Assembly (NCBI RefSeq): GCF_014191355.1
Contig: NZ_JACHWM010000002.1
Span: 310,001 to 374,000 of the forward strand
Source: Methylobacterium sp. R2-1
Lineage (GTDB): Bacteria > Pseudomonadota > Alphaproteobacteria > Rhizobiales > Beijerinckiaceae
Direction: 5' to 3'
DNA length: 64,000 nucleotides
Part shown: positions 55,378 through 64,000 of the stretch, piece by piece
How positions within the stretch are numbered: position 1 is the first letter of the stretch
Layout of the letters: each line of letters starts with the position of its first letter
Notes under the pieces: generated by a model
The model's input: only the letters and a program-made list of their open reading frames with translations
What the model was told of the DNA's origin: nothing
Database searches by the model: none
Program-made: the position numbers and the translations under genes

Positions 55378-55399
55378 GGTATCTGGTATGCCAGATACC
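55378..55399. promoter_or_regulatory. Operator-like palindrome GGTATCTGG-TATG-CCAGATACC
   Basis: Perfect 9-bp arms around 4 bases, between the parvulin stop and the small membrane-protein gene (start 55453). The TGGTATnCCA core resembles sites of FadR/GntR-type regulators; as an RNA hairpin it lacks a T-run. No matching regulator gene is nearby. Confidence 0.6.
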
Positions 55400-55452
55400 A
55401 GAGTGCGGTGCGATATACGCTTTATTGCAACGCACCAACGGACGTGCCCGCC

Positions 55453-55662
55453 ATGATCGCCCTCGTCATTCTCGCCGCCGCCATCGCCAACGTGATTCTC
55501 GTCATGCTGCTGGCCGAGCGCTTCGGCTCCGAGGGCGACGTGCATGTCTCTGCCGGTGAGCTGACCAGCCTCCAGGCAACGGATCGCGCGCCCGCAGCGG
55601 CCTTCACGGTCACGCTGGCCAACGAGAACACCGCTGCCGCGGCGGCTAAGATCGCCGCGTAA
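55453..55662 (+). CDS. Small membrane protein, 69 residues
   Basis: Begins MIALVILAAAIANVILVMLL, one hydrophobic helix of about 20 residues, then a soluble Ala/Thr-rich tail (HVSAGELTSLQATDRAPAAA). Topology suggests a single-pass inner-membrane protein. ATG 55453 is preferred over GTG 55408. It is preceded by a strong palindrome. I do not recognise a family. Codon use fits a real gene. Confidence 0.6.
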   Translation: MIALVILAAAIANVILVMLLAERFGSEGDVHVSAGELTSLQATDRAPAAAFTVTLANENTAAAAAKIAA

Positions 55663-55800
55663 CGACCCCTTCGGTAAGCGCCCTCACCGGAGGCCTTCGA
55701 TCGATCCGCGCCGCCCTCGACCGCACCACGGTCGGGGGCGTTTCGCTGCCGGCAGCTCTGTATCCGTCATGGCATTCGTCTTGGCGAGGCGAAGCCGAAG

Positions 55801-55843
55801 CTAGAGCATCGTCCTGAATATCGTATCCAGGACGATGCTCTAG
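55801..55843. repeat. Large perfect hairpin with 16-bp arms
   Basis: CTAGAGCATCGTCCTG and CAGGACGATGCTCTAG flank an 11-base loop. GAGCATCGTCC-type hairpins are common dispersed elements in this bacterial group as far as I recall. Confidence 0.8.
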
Positions 55844-55854
55844 ACCCCTGTTTT

Positions 55855-55898
55855 GCATCGTCTTTTCCGAAAGCCGGCGGCCACCTTTCGGAACGATA
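55855..55898. repeat. REP-like copy 2
   Basis: GCATCGTC at the left, inner arms TTCCGAAAG and CTTTCGGAA, and GAACGATA at the right. It shares GGCCACCTTTCGG with the 28116-28165 copy; the outer arms are partly decayed. Confidence 0.7.
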
Positions 55899-55982
55899 CT
55901 CTATCCAGGGCGCCTTCTCCTCCGACGAGGTCGCGCCGCTGGATCGCTTCGCAGCCGCTCGCGATGACGGAGCGATGCGCGG

Positions 55983-56678
55983 TTACAGCCGCCAGTCGAT
56001 CGGCGCGCGGCCATGCGCTTCGAGCCATGCATTCGCCCGGTCGAACGGCCGCGAGCCCGGGAAATCCCGGGCGCGGTTGAGCGGGGAAGGGTGGCCCGAG
56101 GCGACGATGCCGTGGCGGCTCGTGTCGATCAGCGCCTCGCGGGCGCGGGCCTGGGCGCCCCAGAGCAGGAACACCGCCGGTTCGTCGCGGGCGGAGACGG
56201 CGGCCACCGCCTCGTCGGTGAGCTGCGACCAGCCGAGCCGCAGATGCGCCCCGGCTTTGCCGGCCTCCACGGTGAGCGCCGAATTCAGGAGCAGCACCCC
56301 GCGCTCCGCCCAAGGTGTCAGGTCGCCGGTGGAGAGGTCGGGCTGGCCGCCTTCAGGGGCGAGTTCGGCCAGGATGACCTTGAGCGAGGCCGGCAGGCGG
56401 CGCGGGCCGACATAGGAGAAGGCCAGCCCATTGGCGTCGCCCGGCGTGGGGTAGGGGTCCTGGCCGAGGATCACCGCCTTCACCTGGGGTAAGGGCGTCA
56501 GCGTCAGCGCCCGGAAGATCGCGGCGGGCGCCGGCAGCACCTTCGCTCCAGCGGCGACGCGGTCATCGACCTTCTTCGCGACCCGATCCGCCGCGCCCTC
56601 TCGGAAGAAGGGCAGGTCGAGCCAGGGGGAGCCGCTGGCGCGAAATGCGGCGAGCGCGACCTCAACGGGTCCGGTCAC
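55983..56678 (-). CDS. ung: Uracil-DNA glycosylase, family 1
   Basis: A 231-residue enzyme excising uracil from DNA. The water-activating loop is GQDPYPTPGDANGLAFS and the minor-groove loop is GHPSPLNRARDF, both diagnostic of family 1. GTG 56678 has AGGGGA at a good distance. It is the counterpart of the Fe-S type enzyme at 11997 and of dut. It is on the same strand as, and just downstream of, the 5'-nucleotidase gene. Confidence 0.94.
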   Translation of the reverse strand: MTGPVEVALAAFRASGSPWLDLPFFREGAADRVAKKVDDRVAAGAKVLPAPAAIFRALTLTPLPQVKAVILGQDPYPTPGDANGLAFSYVGPRRLPASLKVILAELAPEGGQPDLSTGDLTPWAERGVLLLNSALTVEAGKAGAHLRLGWSQLTDEAVAAVSARDEPAVFLLWGAQARAREALIDTSRHGIVASGHPSPLNRARDFPGSRPFDRANAWLEAHGRAPIDWRL

Positions 56679-56703
56679 GTGAAGTCCCCTCTCATGGCCT
56701 TTC

Positions 56704-58239
56704 TCACGGCAGAACCCGAATTCGCCCTCCGGGCTCTGCCGGGAGCGGCGCGTGGGCGCGGATATAGGCCATCACCTCGTTGGCGAGCAGCCGCCCGTCG
56801 GTGCCGCCGATCAGGGTGCGGCCCTTGGCTAGCATTTCGTAATCGTTGCCGCCGCGCAGCATGAAGTCGTTGGCCGCCACGCGGTAGGTACGGGCGTCCT
56901 CCAACGGTGCGCCGCCGATGGTCGCGGACGCGACGCGTCGGCCGGGAGGCGCGCTCAGATCGAGGGTGACCTCGATCCCCGAGACCTGCAGGAACCGGCC
57001 CGAGGGGCGTCCGACATCCCGAAAGCCGTTCTCCAGCGCGTCGCGCAGGGTCGCCCCGTCGATCGCCACGAGCACCGTGGTGTTGCCGAACGGCAGTTCG
57101 CTCAGGATGTCGCGCCGGGTGAGCGCGGCGCCGGCCGGATAGAGCCGGTCGCCGCGGATGCCGCCGCCGTTCATCAGGCCGATCTCGGCCCCCGTGCCCG
57201 CCCGCACCGCGTCGGCGACGAGATCGCCGAAGCTCGATTCCCGCGCCCGCACCGTGGCGATCCGGCTGTCGAGTACGCCTTGCGTCGTACCGATCACGAC
57301 GTCGAGCTCCCGCGACAGCTCGCCCCCGAGCCGGCGCACCACGGCGAGCGTGTCCGGATCGGGTGTCACCTCGGCGGTGTCGTGGATGCGGAAGGCGGCG
57401 CGCCAGCGCACCGATCCGTCGGCTTCCGGCGTGATGAAGACATCGACCGCCGTGACGTAGTGGGCGTCGTGGCTCGATTCGACCATCACCGTCTGCCCGT
57501 CGTCCCGCACGACGAGGTCGTGGTCGTGGCCCGAGAGCAGGATATCGACGAGGCGCGCCCGCACGATGGCGTCGTCGGTCACCCGCGCCGTGTGGGCGAT
57601 GCCGACGATCATCTGCGCGCCCGCCTTGCGAAGGCGCTCCGCCTCGCGCGCCAGCGTCTCGATCTCGGGGCCGAAGCGCAGGTTTCCCGATTGCGATTTT
57701 TCCGGCGTCGCCTGCAGGGCGATGCCGACGAGGCCGAGGCGGATGCCGCCGAGTTCGATCAGCCGCGCATCCTCGATGCCGGGAAGTTTCTGGCCCTCAG
57801 ACCCGCGCAGGTTGGCGGCGAGGAAGGGGAAGCGGGCCTCCCGCCGGCGCTCGGCGAACACCTCGGGGCCGAAGTCGAACTCGTGATTGCCCGGCACGAA
57901 CACGTCGGGGGCGGCGAGATTCAGCAGTTCGACGATATGCGCGCCCCGGTCGAAGCCCGACATCAGCGAGGGCGAGAAGCTGTCACCGGCATGCGCGTAG
58001 AGCAGCGGCACGCCGCGGGCGCGCTCGGCCTTCACCACCGCGTTGAGCCGGGCAAAGCCGCCGCGCCCCTCCATCTCGTCCATCGCGTAGATGTCGTTGA
58101 CGAGGAGCAGGGTGAAGGTCGGCGTGCCGGCGAGCGCCGCACCGGTGCCGGCTGCGAGAAGCCCGGCGCCAAGAAGCCCGGTGCCAAGAAGCCCGGTGCC
58201 GAGCCCGACGACAGTCTCGCGGCGGCTCGGGCGCATCAC
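56704..58239 (-). CDS. 5'-nucleotidase / UDP-sugar hydrolase family protein, Tat-exported
   Basis: A 511-residue metallophosphoesterase. The N-terminal domain has NDIYAMDE, GDSFSPSL, GNHEFDFG and SGHDHDLVV metal motifs. The C-terminal substrate domain has NGGGIRGD and AANDFMLRGGNDY. The leader has SRRETVV, a twin-arginine signature, and a hydrophobic segment built of repeats (GTGLL-GTGLL-GAGLL). It probably acts on nucleotides or nucleotide sugars in the periplasm. It begins 4 bp after the methyltransferase stop. Confidence 0.9.
   Translation of the reverse strand: MMRPSRRETVVGLGTGLLGTGLLGAGLLAAGTGAALAGTPTFTLLLVNDIYAMDEMEGRGGFARLNAVVKAERARGVPLLYAHAGDSFSPSLMSGFDRGAHIVELLNLAAPDVFVPGNHEFDFGPEVFAERRREARFPFLAANLRGSEGQKLPGIEDARLIELGGIRLGLVGIALQATPEKSQSGNLRFGPEIETLAREAERLRKAGAQMIVGIAHTARVTDDAIVRARLVDILLSGHDHDLVVRDDGQTVMVESSHDAHYVTAVDVFITPEADGSVRWRAAFRIHDTAEVTPDPDTLAVVRRLGGELSRELDVVIGTTQGVLDSRIATVRARESSFGDLVADAVRAGTGAEIGLMNGGGIRGDRLYPAGAALTRRDILSELPFGNTTVLVAIDGATLRDALENGFRDVGRPSGRFLQVSGIEVTLDLSAPPGRRVASATIGGAPLEDARTYRVAANDFMLRGGNDYEMLAKGRTLIGGTDGRLLANEVMAYIRAHAPLPAEPGGRIRVLP
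58156..58200. repeat. Three 15-bp repeats inside the signal peptide of the 5'-nucleotidase gene
   Basis: AAGAAGCCCGGTGCC occurs twice exactly (58171, 58186) and once with two changes (58156). On the coding strand each encodes Gly-Thr/Ala-Gly-Leu-Leu. The change is in frame, so copy number would alter only leader length. Confidence 0.85.
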
Positions 58240-58243
58240 CGGC

Positions 58244-59215
58244 TCAGCGCTTGGTGAGCCCGCCCTTGCTCATCCCGTCCCGCACCGCCTTGGCATTGCG
58301 CCGCAAGGCCGGCCAGATCCAGGCGCCCGAGGCGAAGTAGAGCCCCGCCGACATCGGCTTCAAATCGACGGCCAGCCGGTCCGCAAGCCCCGGATTCTTC
58401 AGCGGCACGGCAGGCGCGTCGGTCTTGCGGTAGACCACGGTGGTGTCCTCGCGCCAGTACTCGGTATGCGGCACGAGGCCGGCGCGGCGGGCCAGCAGGT
58501 CGAAGGTCTCGCGCACGTAGCCGTGGACGTGGGCGAAGTGGAAGCGCTCGTGCGGCGGCTTGCCGGTGGCGGCCATGTTGGGCACCGCGGCGTAGAGGAT
58601 GCCGTCGGGCTTCAGCCAGCGGGCGAGCCGCTCCATCGTCTCAGCCGGGTTGCGCAGATGCTCCAGCACGTGGTGCGTCGAGATCACGTCGAAATGGCCG
58701 GCGGGAAAGCGGTTCGGATCCTCGGCCTCGTCGAGCACCTCGACGCCGTGATGCGTGCGGGCAAAGGTCGCGTAGTCGCGGCCGGGCTCGACGCCGATCA
58801 CCTCGCAGCCGCGGCTCTTGGCTTCCGCCAGGAACTCGCCGGAGCCCGAACCGAAGTCGAGCAACTGCGTGCCCGGCTTCAGTTTCGGCCCCAGCAGGTC
58901 GGCGCGGAACTTGGCCTCGCGGGCGGAGCGGTTGAGGTGGTGGCGCGGCGGCCCACCGGCGAAGGCGAGCTGGTAGTCCGCCCGGTAGGCGCTCGCATAA
59001 TACTCGGCCAGCTCGTCCGGCGTCGGCATCGGATCGGTACGGATCAGGCCGCACTGGGTGCAAGCGATCGAGCGCAGGGTCTTGAGCCGGCGGTCGGTCT
59101 CGGCCACGGTGACGGCGTCGCGGCAGCCGCAGAGATTGCACGCGGCCGGCGCCCCCTCGTAGGGGTAGCCGGTGAACGGCACGAAGTGCTTCAGGAAGTA
59201 GCGGGGGGACGGCAT
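58244..59215 (-). CDS. SAM-dependent methyltransferase with N-terminal zinc ribbon
   Basis: A 323-residue class I methyltransferase. Two cysteine pairs, C26-x2-C29 and C52-x2-C55, form a zinc ribbon. SAM motif I is LLDFGSGSGEFLAEA and post-I is VIGVEPG. HHVLEHLRNPAE is a typical acidic/His loop. Such enzymes methylate sugars or small acids in surface glycan or cofactor pathways; the substrate here is unknown. It is first in an operon with the 5'-nucleotidase gene. Confidence 0.88.
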   Translation of the reverse strand: MPSPRYFLKHFVPFTGYPYEGAPAACNLCGCRDAVTVAETDRRLKTLRSIACTQCGLIRTDPMPTPDELAEYYASAYRADYQLAFAGGPPRHHLNRSAREAKFRADLLGPKLKPGTQLLDFGSGSGEFLAEAKSRGCEVIGVEPGRDYATFARTHHGVEVLDEAEDPNRFPAGHFDVISTHHVLEHLRNPAETMERLARWLKPDGILYAAVPNMAATGKPPHERFHFAHVHGYVRETFDLLARRAGLVPHTEYWREDTTVVYRKTDAPAVPLKNPGLADRLAVDLKPMSAGLYFASGAWIWPALRRNAKAVRDGMSKGGLTKR

Positions 59216-59270
59216 GTCGCGCTGGCCTCCGGAGCGATTTCGGGCAAAGGGTTTGCCGAGATACTGGCCG

Positions 59271-59306
59271 GACTCTCCCGCGAGAGGTTTCTCTTTCGGG
59301 AGAGTC
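59271..59306. repeat. Hairpin in the divergent gap before hemH
   Basis: GACTCTCCCG and CGGGAGAGTC are perfect 10-bp arms. The loop contains GAGA-GGTT-TCTC, a second small stem. It lies between the methyltransferase start and hemH start and could be regulatory for either. Confidence 0.6.
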
Positions 59307-59403
59307 TTGGCCTTGGAAAGCCGCCTGCTCTAGATCGAACGGCCGGCCCGCACAACCGGATCGCTGGCCGCCTTGAGGCCGCGTTGAGGAAAGCGGGACG
59401 CCC

Positions 59404-60501
59404 GTGACCGGAAACCCGATGAACGAACGCGTCGAACCTCAAACCCTCTTTCGCGATCCCTTGCGCGATCCCGCGCGGGTTGCGCCGACTGCCCTGCCGC
59501 CCGACCACCCGGCGGTGAGGACGGGCCGCGTCGGCGTGCTGCTGATGAACCTCGGCACCCCCGAGGGCACGAGCTACTGGCCGATGCGCCGCTACCTCAA
59601 GGAGTTCCTCTCCGACCGCCGGGTCATCGAGGTGCCGCGGCTGATCTGGTGGCCGCTCCTGAACCTGATCATCCTGACCAAGCGCCCGGGGCCGAAGGGC
59701 CGCGACTACGCCAGCATCTGGAACAACGAACGCGACGAGGGGCCGCTCAAGACCATCACCCGCGGCCAGTGCGAGAAGCTCCAGACAGCGATGGGTGATT
59801 CCGTCGTGGTCGATTGGGCGATGCGCTACGGCAAGCCGGAGGTGTCCTTGCGCATCCAGGCGCTGCTGGATCAGGGCTGCGACCGCATCCTGCTGGTGCC
59901 GCTCTATCCGCAATACGCGGCGGCGACCTCGGCCACCGCCTGCGATCAGGCCTTCAAGGCCCTGATGCAGATGCGCTGGCAGCCGACCGTGCGAGTCTCG
60001 CCGCCCTACCACGACGACCCCGTCTACATCCGAGCCATGGCGGATTCGATCCGCGAGGGGCTGGCCAAGCTGGACTTCGAGCCGGAGGTGATCCTCACCT
60101 CCTTCCACGGCGTGCCGAAGAGCTACCTGCTCAAGGGTGACCCCTACCATTGCCAATGCCTCAAGACCGGCCGGCTGATCCGCGAGGCGATGGGCTACAC
60201 GCCCGAGCAGATGCGGGTGACCTTCCAGTCGCGCTTCGGCAACGAGGAATGGCTCAAGCCCTACACCGACGAGACCGTGCAGGCGCTGGCCAAGTCCGGC
60301 GTGAAGCGCATGGCGATCGTGGCGCCGGGCTTTACCGCCGACTGCCTTGAGACGCTGGAGGAACTCGACGGCGAGAACCGCCACTATTTCGAGGAGAATG
60401 GCGGCGAGAAATACGCCTTCATCCCGTGCCTCAACGATTCCGACCTCGGCATGCGGGTGATCGAGCACGTGGTGCGGCGGGAGCTGCAGGGCTGGATCTG
60501 A
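59404..60501 (+). CDS. hemH: Ferrochelatase
   Basis: Inserts iron into protoporphyrin IX, the last step of heme synthesis. A 365-residue protein with GVLLMNLGTPEGTSYW near the start, SFHGVPKSYL with the catalytic His, and C-terminal family blocks (KSGVKRMAIVAPGFTADCLE with the Glu). GTG 59404 is used; ATG 59419 is possible. With hemE and hemJ in the window it completes the late heme pathway save coproporphyrinogen oxidase. Confidence 0.95.
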   Translation: MTGNPMNERVEPQTLFRDPLRDPARVAPTALPPDHPAVRTGRVGVLLMNLGTPEGTSYWPMRRYLKEFLSDRRVIEVPRLIWWPLLNLIILTKRPGPKGRDYASIWNNERDEGPLKTITRGQCEKLQTAMGDSVVVDWAMRYGKPEVSLRIQALLDQGCDRILLVPLYPQYAAATSATACDQAFKALMQMRWQPTVRVSPPYHDDPVYIRAMADSIREGLAKLDFEPEVILTSFHGVPKSYLLKGDPYHCQCLKTGRLIREAMGYTPEQMRVTFQSRFGNEEWLKPYTDETVQALAKSGVKRMAIVAPGFTADCLETLEELDGENRHYFEENGGEKYAFIPCLNDSDLGMRVIEHVVRRELQGWI

Positions 60502-60787
60502 AGGCGAAGGCCGGCGCGGATCGGACGGCGCTTCCGTGCGACGATCCGAGCCGGCTTCCCGCCAGCGGGGTCGCGGCCGACGAAGGCTCAACCATCGCCC
60601 TACATCGCCCTAACGTTGCCTTGCGCCCCCTCGGAACGCATGCTAGGCGACAGCCGCGCCGCGGGGAGGCCGATCAAGGCCTTCCGTGCCCGGTGCAATT
60701 CCAATCCCCACGGGTCTCACGCCGTCGCCGTCACGAGGCGAGTTCGAGCTTGAGGGGCCGGCGGGCAAGGATAAGAGAGAGCGACGG

Positions 60788-61357
60788 GTGGCGCAGAACG
60801 GTTCCGAGGGTCCCCTGTTGGCCGGTGTGGCGGGCCGCTACGCGTCGGCCCTGTACGAGCTGGCCCGCGACGAGGGTCAGGTCGATGACGTCGCGAAGAA
60901 CCTCGATGCGTTCGACGCGCTCTATCGCGAGAGCGAGGATCTGCGCCGCCTCGTGAAGAGCCCGGCCTACTCGACCGCGGAGCAGACGGCCGCCGTGAGC
61001 GCCCTGCTCGAGCGGGCGGGCATCTCAGGGCTCGCCGCCAACTTCATCAAGCTTTCGGCCGCCAATCGCCGCCTCTTCGCGCTGCCGGGCATGATCCGAG
61101 CCTATCGCGAGCTGGTGCGCAAGGGTAAGGGCATCGTCCGCGCCGAGGTCCGCGTCGCGGAGAAGCCCTCCGACGCGGTCATCGAAGAGATCAAGGCCTC
61201 GCTGCGCGACGTGGCCAAGAGCGAGGTCGATCTCGATCTCCACATTGACCCGAGCCTGATCGGCGGCATCGTCGTCAAGATCGGCTCGCGCATGGTCGAC
61301 GCCTCGCTCCGGACCAAGCTCAACAGCATTCGCCTCGCCATGCGGGAAGCTCGCTGA
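60788..61357 (+). CDS. atpH: ATP synthase F1 delta subunit
   Basis: A 189-residue subunit connecting F1 to the peripheral stalk. VAGRYASALYELARDEGQV is the family N-terminus and VDLDLHIDPSLIGGIVVKIG the C-terminus. No ATG fits the domain boundary; GTG 60788 is used, giving MAQNGSEG. The 286-bp upstream gap probably contains the operon promoter (possible TTGCGC / CTAGGC near 60615-60645). Confidence 0.93.
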   Translation: MAQNGSEGPLLAGVAGRYASALYELARDEGQVDDVAKNLDAFDALYRESEDLRRLVKSPAYSTAEQTAAVSALLERAGISGLAANFIKLSAANRRLFALPGMIRAYRELVRKGKGIVRAEVRVAEKPSDAVIEEIKASLRDVAKSEVDLDLHIDPSLIGGIVVKIGSRMVDASLRTKLNSIRLAMREAR

Positions 61358-61433
61358 GCGGTCTCGAGAAGACCCTCGCGAAACCTCCCGACAGCCGAAC
61401 AGACACGCCCCAGACCTTTAAAGAGGCCCGACG

Positions 61434-62963
<1,530 letters not shown>

Positions 62964-62991
62964 GGCGGTCGACTAAAAGAGTAACGCCAGG

Positions 62992-63017
62992 CGGCCGCTT
63001 TCTCCGGAGAGCGGCCG
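62992..63017. repeat. Intercistronic hairpin between atpA and atpG
   Basis: CGGCCGCT and AGCGGCCG arms enclose TCTCCGGAGA, itself a perfect palindrome. There is no T-run. It could protect the upstream mRNA and set alpha versus gamma stoichiometry. Confidence 0.6.
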
Positions 63018-63054
63018 TCGCCGAGACGTCCGCGAGCGATCTGGAAATCCGCCG

Positions 63055-63945
63055 ATGCCGAGTTTGAAGGATCTGCGCAACCGCATCACCTCGGTGAAGG
63101 CGACGCAGAAGATCACCAAGGCGATGCAGATGGTCGCCGCCGCCAAGCTGCGGCGCGCCCAGAACGCCGCCGAGAACGGGCGGCCCTACGCCGAGAAGAT
63201 GGCCCAGGTGCTCGGCAATCTCGCCGGCAACCTGATCGGCGGCGTCGGCGCCCCGCGTCTGCTGTCCGGCACCGGACAGGACCGGGTGCACCTGCTCGTC
63301 GTGTGCACCGGCGACCGGGGCTTGGCCGGCGCCTTCAACTCCTCGATCGCGCGTCTGGCCCGCGACCACGCCAACCGGCTGATGGCCGAGGGCAAGACCG
63401 TCAAGATCATCACGGTCGGAAAGAAGGGCCTCGACGTCCTGCGCCGCCAGTTCCGCGACCAGATCATCGCCTCGCGCGACATCCGCGGCAACAAGCCGGT
63501 CGACTATCCCTTCGCCGCCGAGATCGCCGACGACATCCTCGCCCGCTTCGAGGCCGGTGAGTTCGACGTGGCGACCCTGTTCTACTCCGAGTTCCGCTCG
63601 GTGATCTCGCAGATCCCGACGGCGCAGCGGATCATCCCGGCCGAGCTTCCGGCCGCCGACGGCGCTGCCGCCAAGGGCGCCGGCTCGGACGCGGCGATGG
63701 AGTTCGAGCCGAACGAGGAGACGATCCTCGAGACGCTCCTGCCGAAGAACCTGACTGTTCAGATCTTCCGGGCGCTTCTGGAAAACGCCGCCTCGGAGCA
63801 GGGCGCGCGCATGAGCGCCATGGATTCCGCGACCCGCAACGCGGGCGAGATGATCAAGAAGCAGACGCTGGTCTACAACCGCACGCGTCAGGCCATGATC
63901 ACCAAGGAACTCATCGAGATCATTTCGGGCGCGGAAGCGCTCTGA
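63055..63945 (+). CDS. atpG: ATP synthase F1 gamma subunit
   Basis: The 296-residue central rotor shaft. N-terminal helix [20 protein letters not shown] and C-terminal [19 protein letters not shown] form the coiled coil; a Rossmann-like middle domain is present. The length is normal for alphaproteobacteria. It is 91 bp after atpA. Confidence 0.96.
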   Translation: MPSLKDLRNRITSVKATQKITKAMQMVAAAKLRRAQNAAENGRPYAEKMAQVLGNLAGNLIGGVGAPRLLSGTGQDRVHLLVVCTGDRGLAGAFNSSIARLARDHANRLMAEGKTVKIITVGKKGLDVLRRQFRDQIIASRDIRGNKPVDYPFAAEIADDILARFEAGEFDVATLFYSEFRSVISQIPTAQRIIPAELPAADGAAAKGAGSDAAMEFEPNEETILETLLPKNLTVQIFRALLENAASEQGARMSAMDSATRNAGEMIKKQTLVYNRTRQAMITKELIEIISGAEAL

Positions 63946-63969
63946 CCGCCGCATAGAGGATTCATCGCA

Positions 63970-64000
63970 ATGGCGAACACCGCTTCCCCCACCTCGGCTT
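63970..64000 (+). CDS. atpD: ATP synthase F1 beta subunit (5' end, cut by the window)
   Basis: The first ten codons (MANTASPTSA) follow atpG by 24 bases. The identity comes from gene order atpH-A-G-D, as only the leader is visible. The window ends inside the gene. Confidence 0.85.
   Translation, partial: MANTASPTSA

Larger units (their letters stand above)
55663..55982. other. Repeat-filled gap between the small membrane protein and ung
   Basis: About 320 bases without a gene, made almost entirely of dispersed hairpins: an inverted CTTCGGCTTCGCCTCGC element (55783-55800), a large hairpin (55801-55843), a REP-like copy (55855-55898) and a degenerate element (55930-55967). Confidence 0.6.

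Overview
The window is a gene-dense, high-GC (about 70% by eye) chromosomal segment from an alphaproteobacterium, most likely a Methylorubrum/Methylobacterium of the M. extorquens group. The evidence is codon use, a hemE | ppsR-maf-aroE-coaE-dnaQ arrangement typical of alphaproteobacterial replication origins, a HisZ/HisG pair, HemJ-type heme synthesis, an MbfA-type iron exporter, and an atpHAGD operon. The species is inferred from memory; nothing was searched.

Layout. 1-9.3 kb: a stress protein, an acyltransferase, an exported DUF4142-like protein, beta-carbonic anhydrase, Nudix/DUF429, dUTPase, a decayed SDR gene beside a TetR regulator, and small enzymes. 9.3-14.3 kb: pyrF, a methyltransferase/Fe(II)-2OG-oxygenase pair of less GC-rich composition, an Fe-S-type uracil-DNA glycosylase and zwf. 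14.5-22.1 kb: a tightly overlapping five-gene operon of SWIM zinc finger, DUF5691, MoxR AAA+ ATPase, DUF5682 and VWA proteins. It resembles E. coli yehQ/yehL/yehM/yehP and has no established function; it is the best candidate for an undescribed system here. 22.5-29.7 kb: mqo, an AI-2E-family permease, moaE, a two-domain gamma-carbonic-anhydrase-like protein, mbfA, a Tat-exported DsbA-like protein and a Phd/VapC toxin-antitoxin pair. 29.7-34 kb: a giant LplT-Aas fusion divergent from a TetR gene, with two matching palindromic operators between them. 34-39.3 kb: a HAD protein, hisZ-hisG, an LprI-like protein, hemJ and hemE.

39.3-46 kb: the hemE-ppsR gap (about 740 bp) has the gene context of alphaproteobacterial chromosomal origins and contains an exact TTAA-N7-TTAA CtrA-type box, an 18-bp palindrome and further inverted repeats. 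It is followed by ppsR, a GT61-like gene, maf, a zinc CDF exporter, aroE, coaE and dnaQ. 46-56 kb: a CopG-type regulator with a PHA depolymerase, Nudix, a phosphopantetheinyl transferase divergent from an AmpC-type beta-lactamase, secA with a downstream GNAT gene, and a parvulin foldase. 56-64 kb: ung, a 5'-nucleotidase-family protein, a methyltransferase, hemH, then atpH-atpA-atpG and the first codons of atpD.

Together the genes cover terminal heme synthesis (hemE, hemJ, hemH), exclusion of uracil from DNA (dut and two uracil-DNA glycosylases), envelope biogenesis and export (secA, parvulin, Tat substrates), iron, zinc and molybdenum-cofactor handling, and ATP synthesis. Dispersed REP-like hairpins sit in several intergenic gaps.
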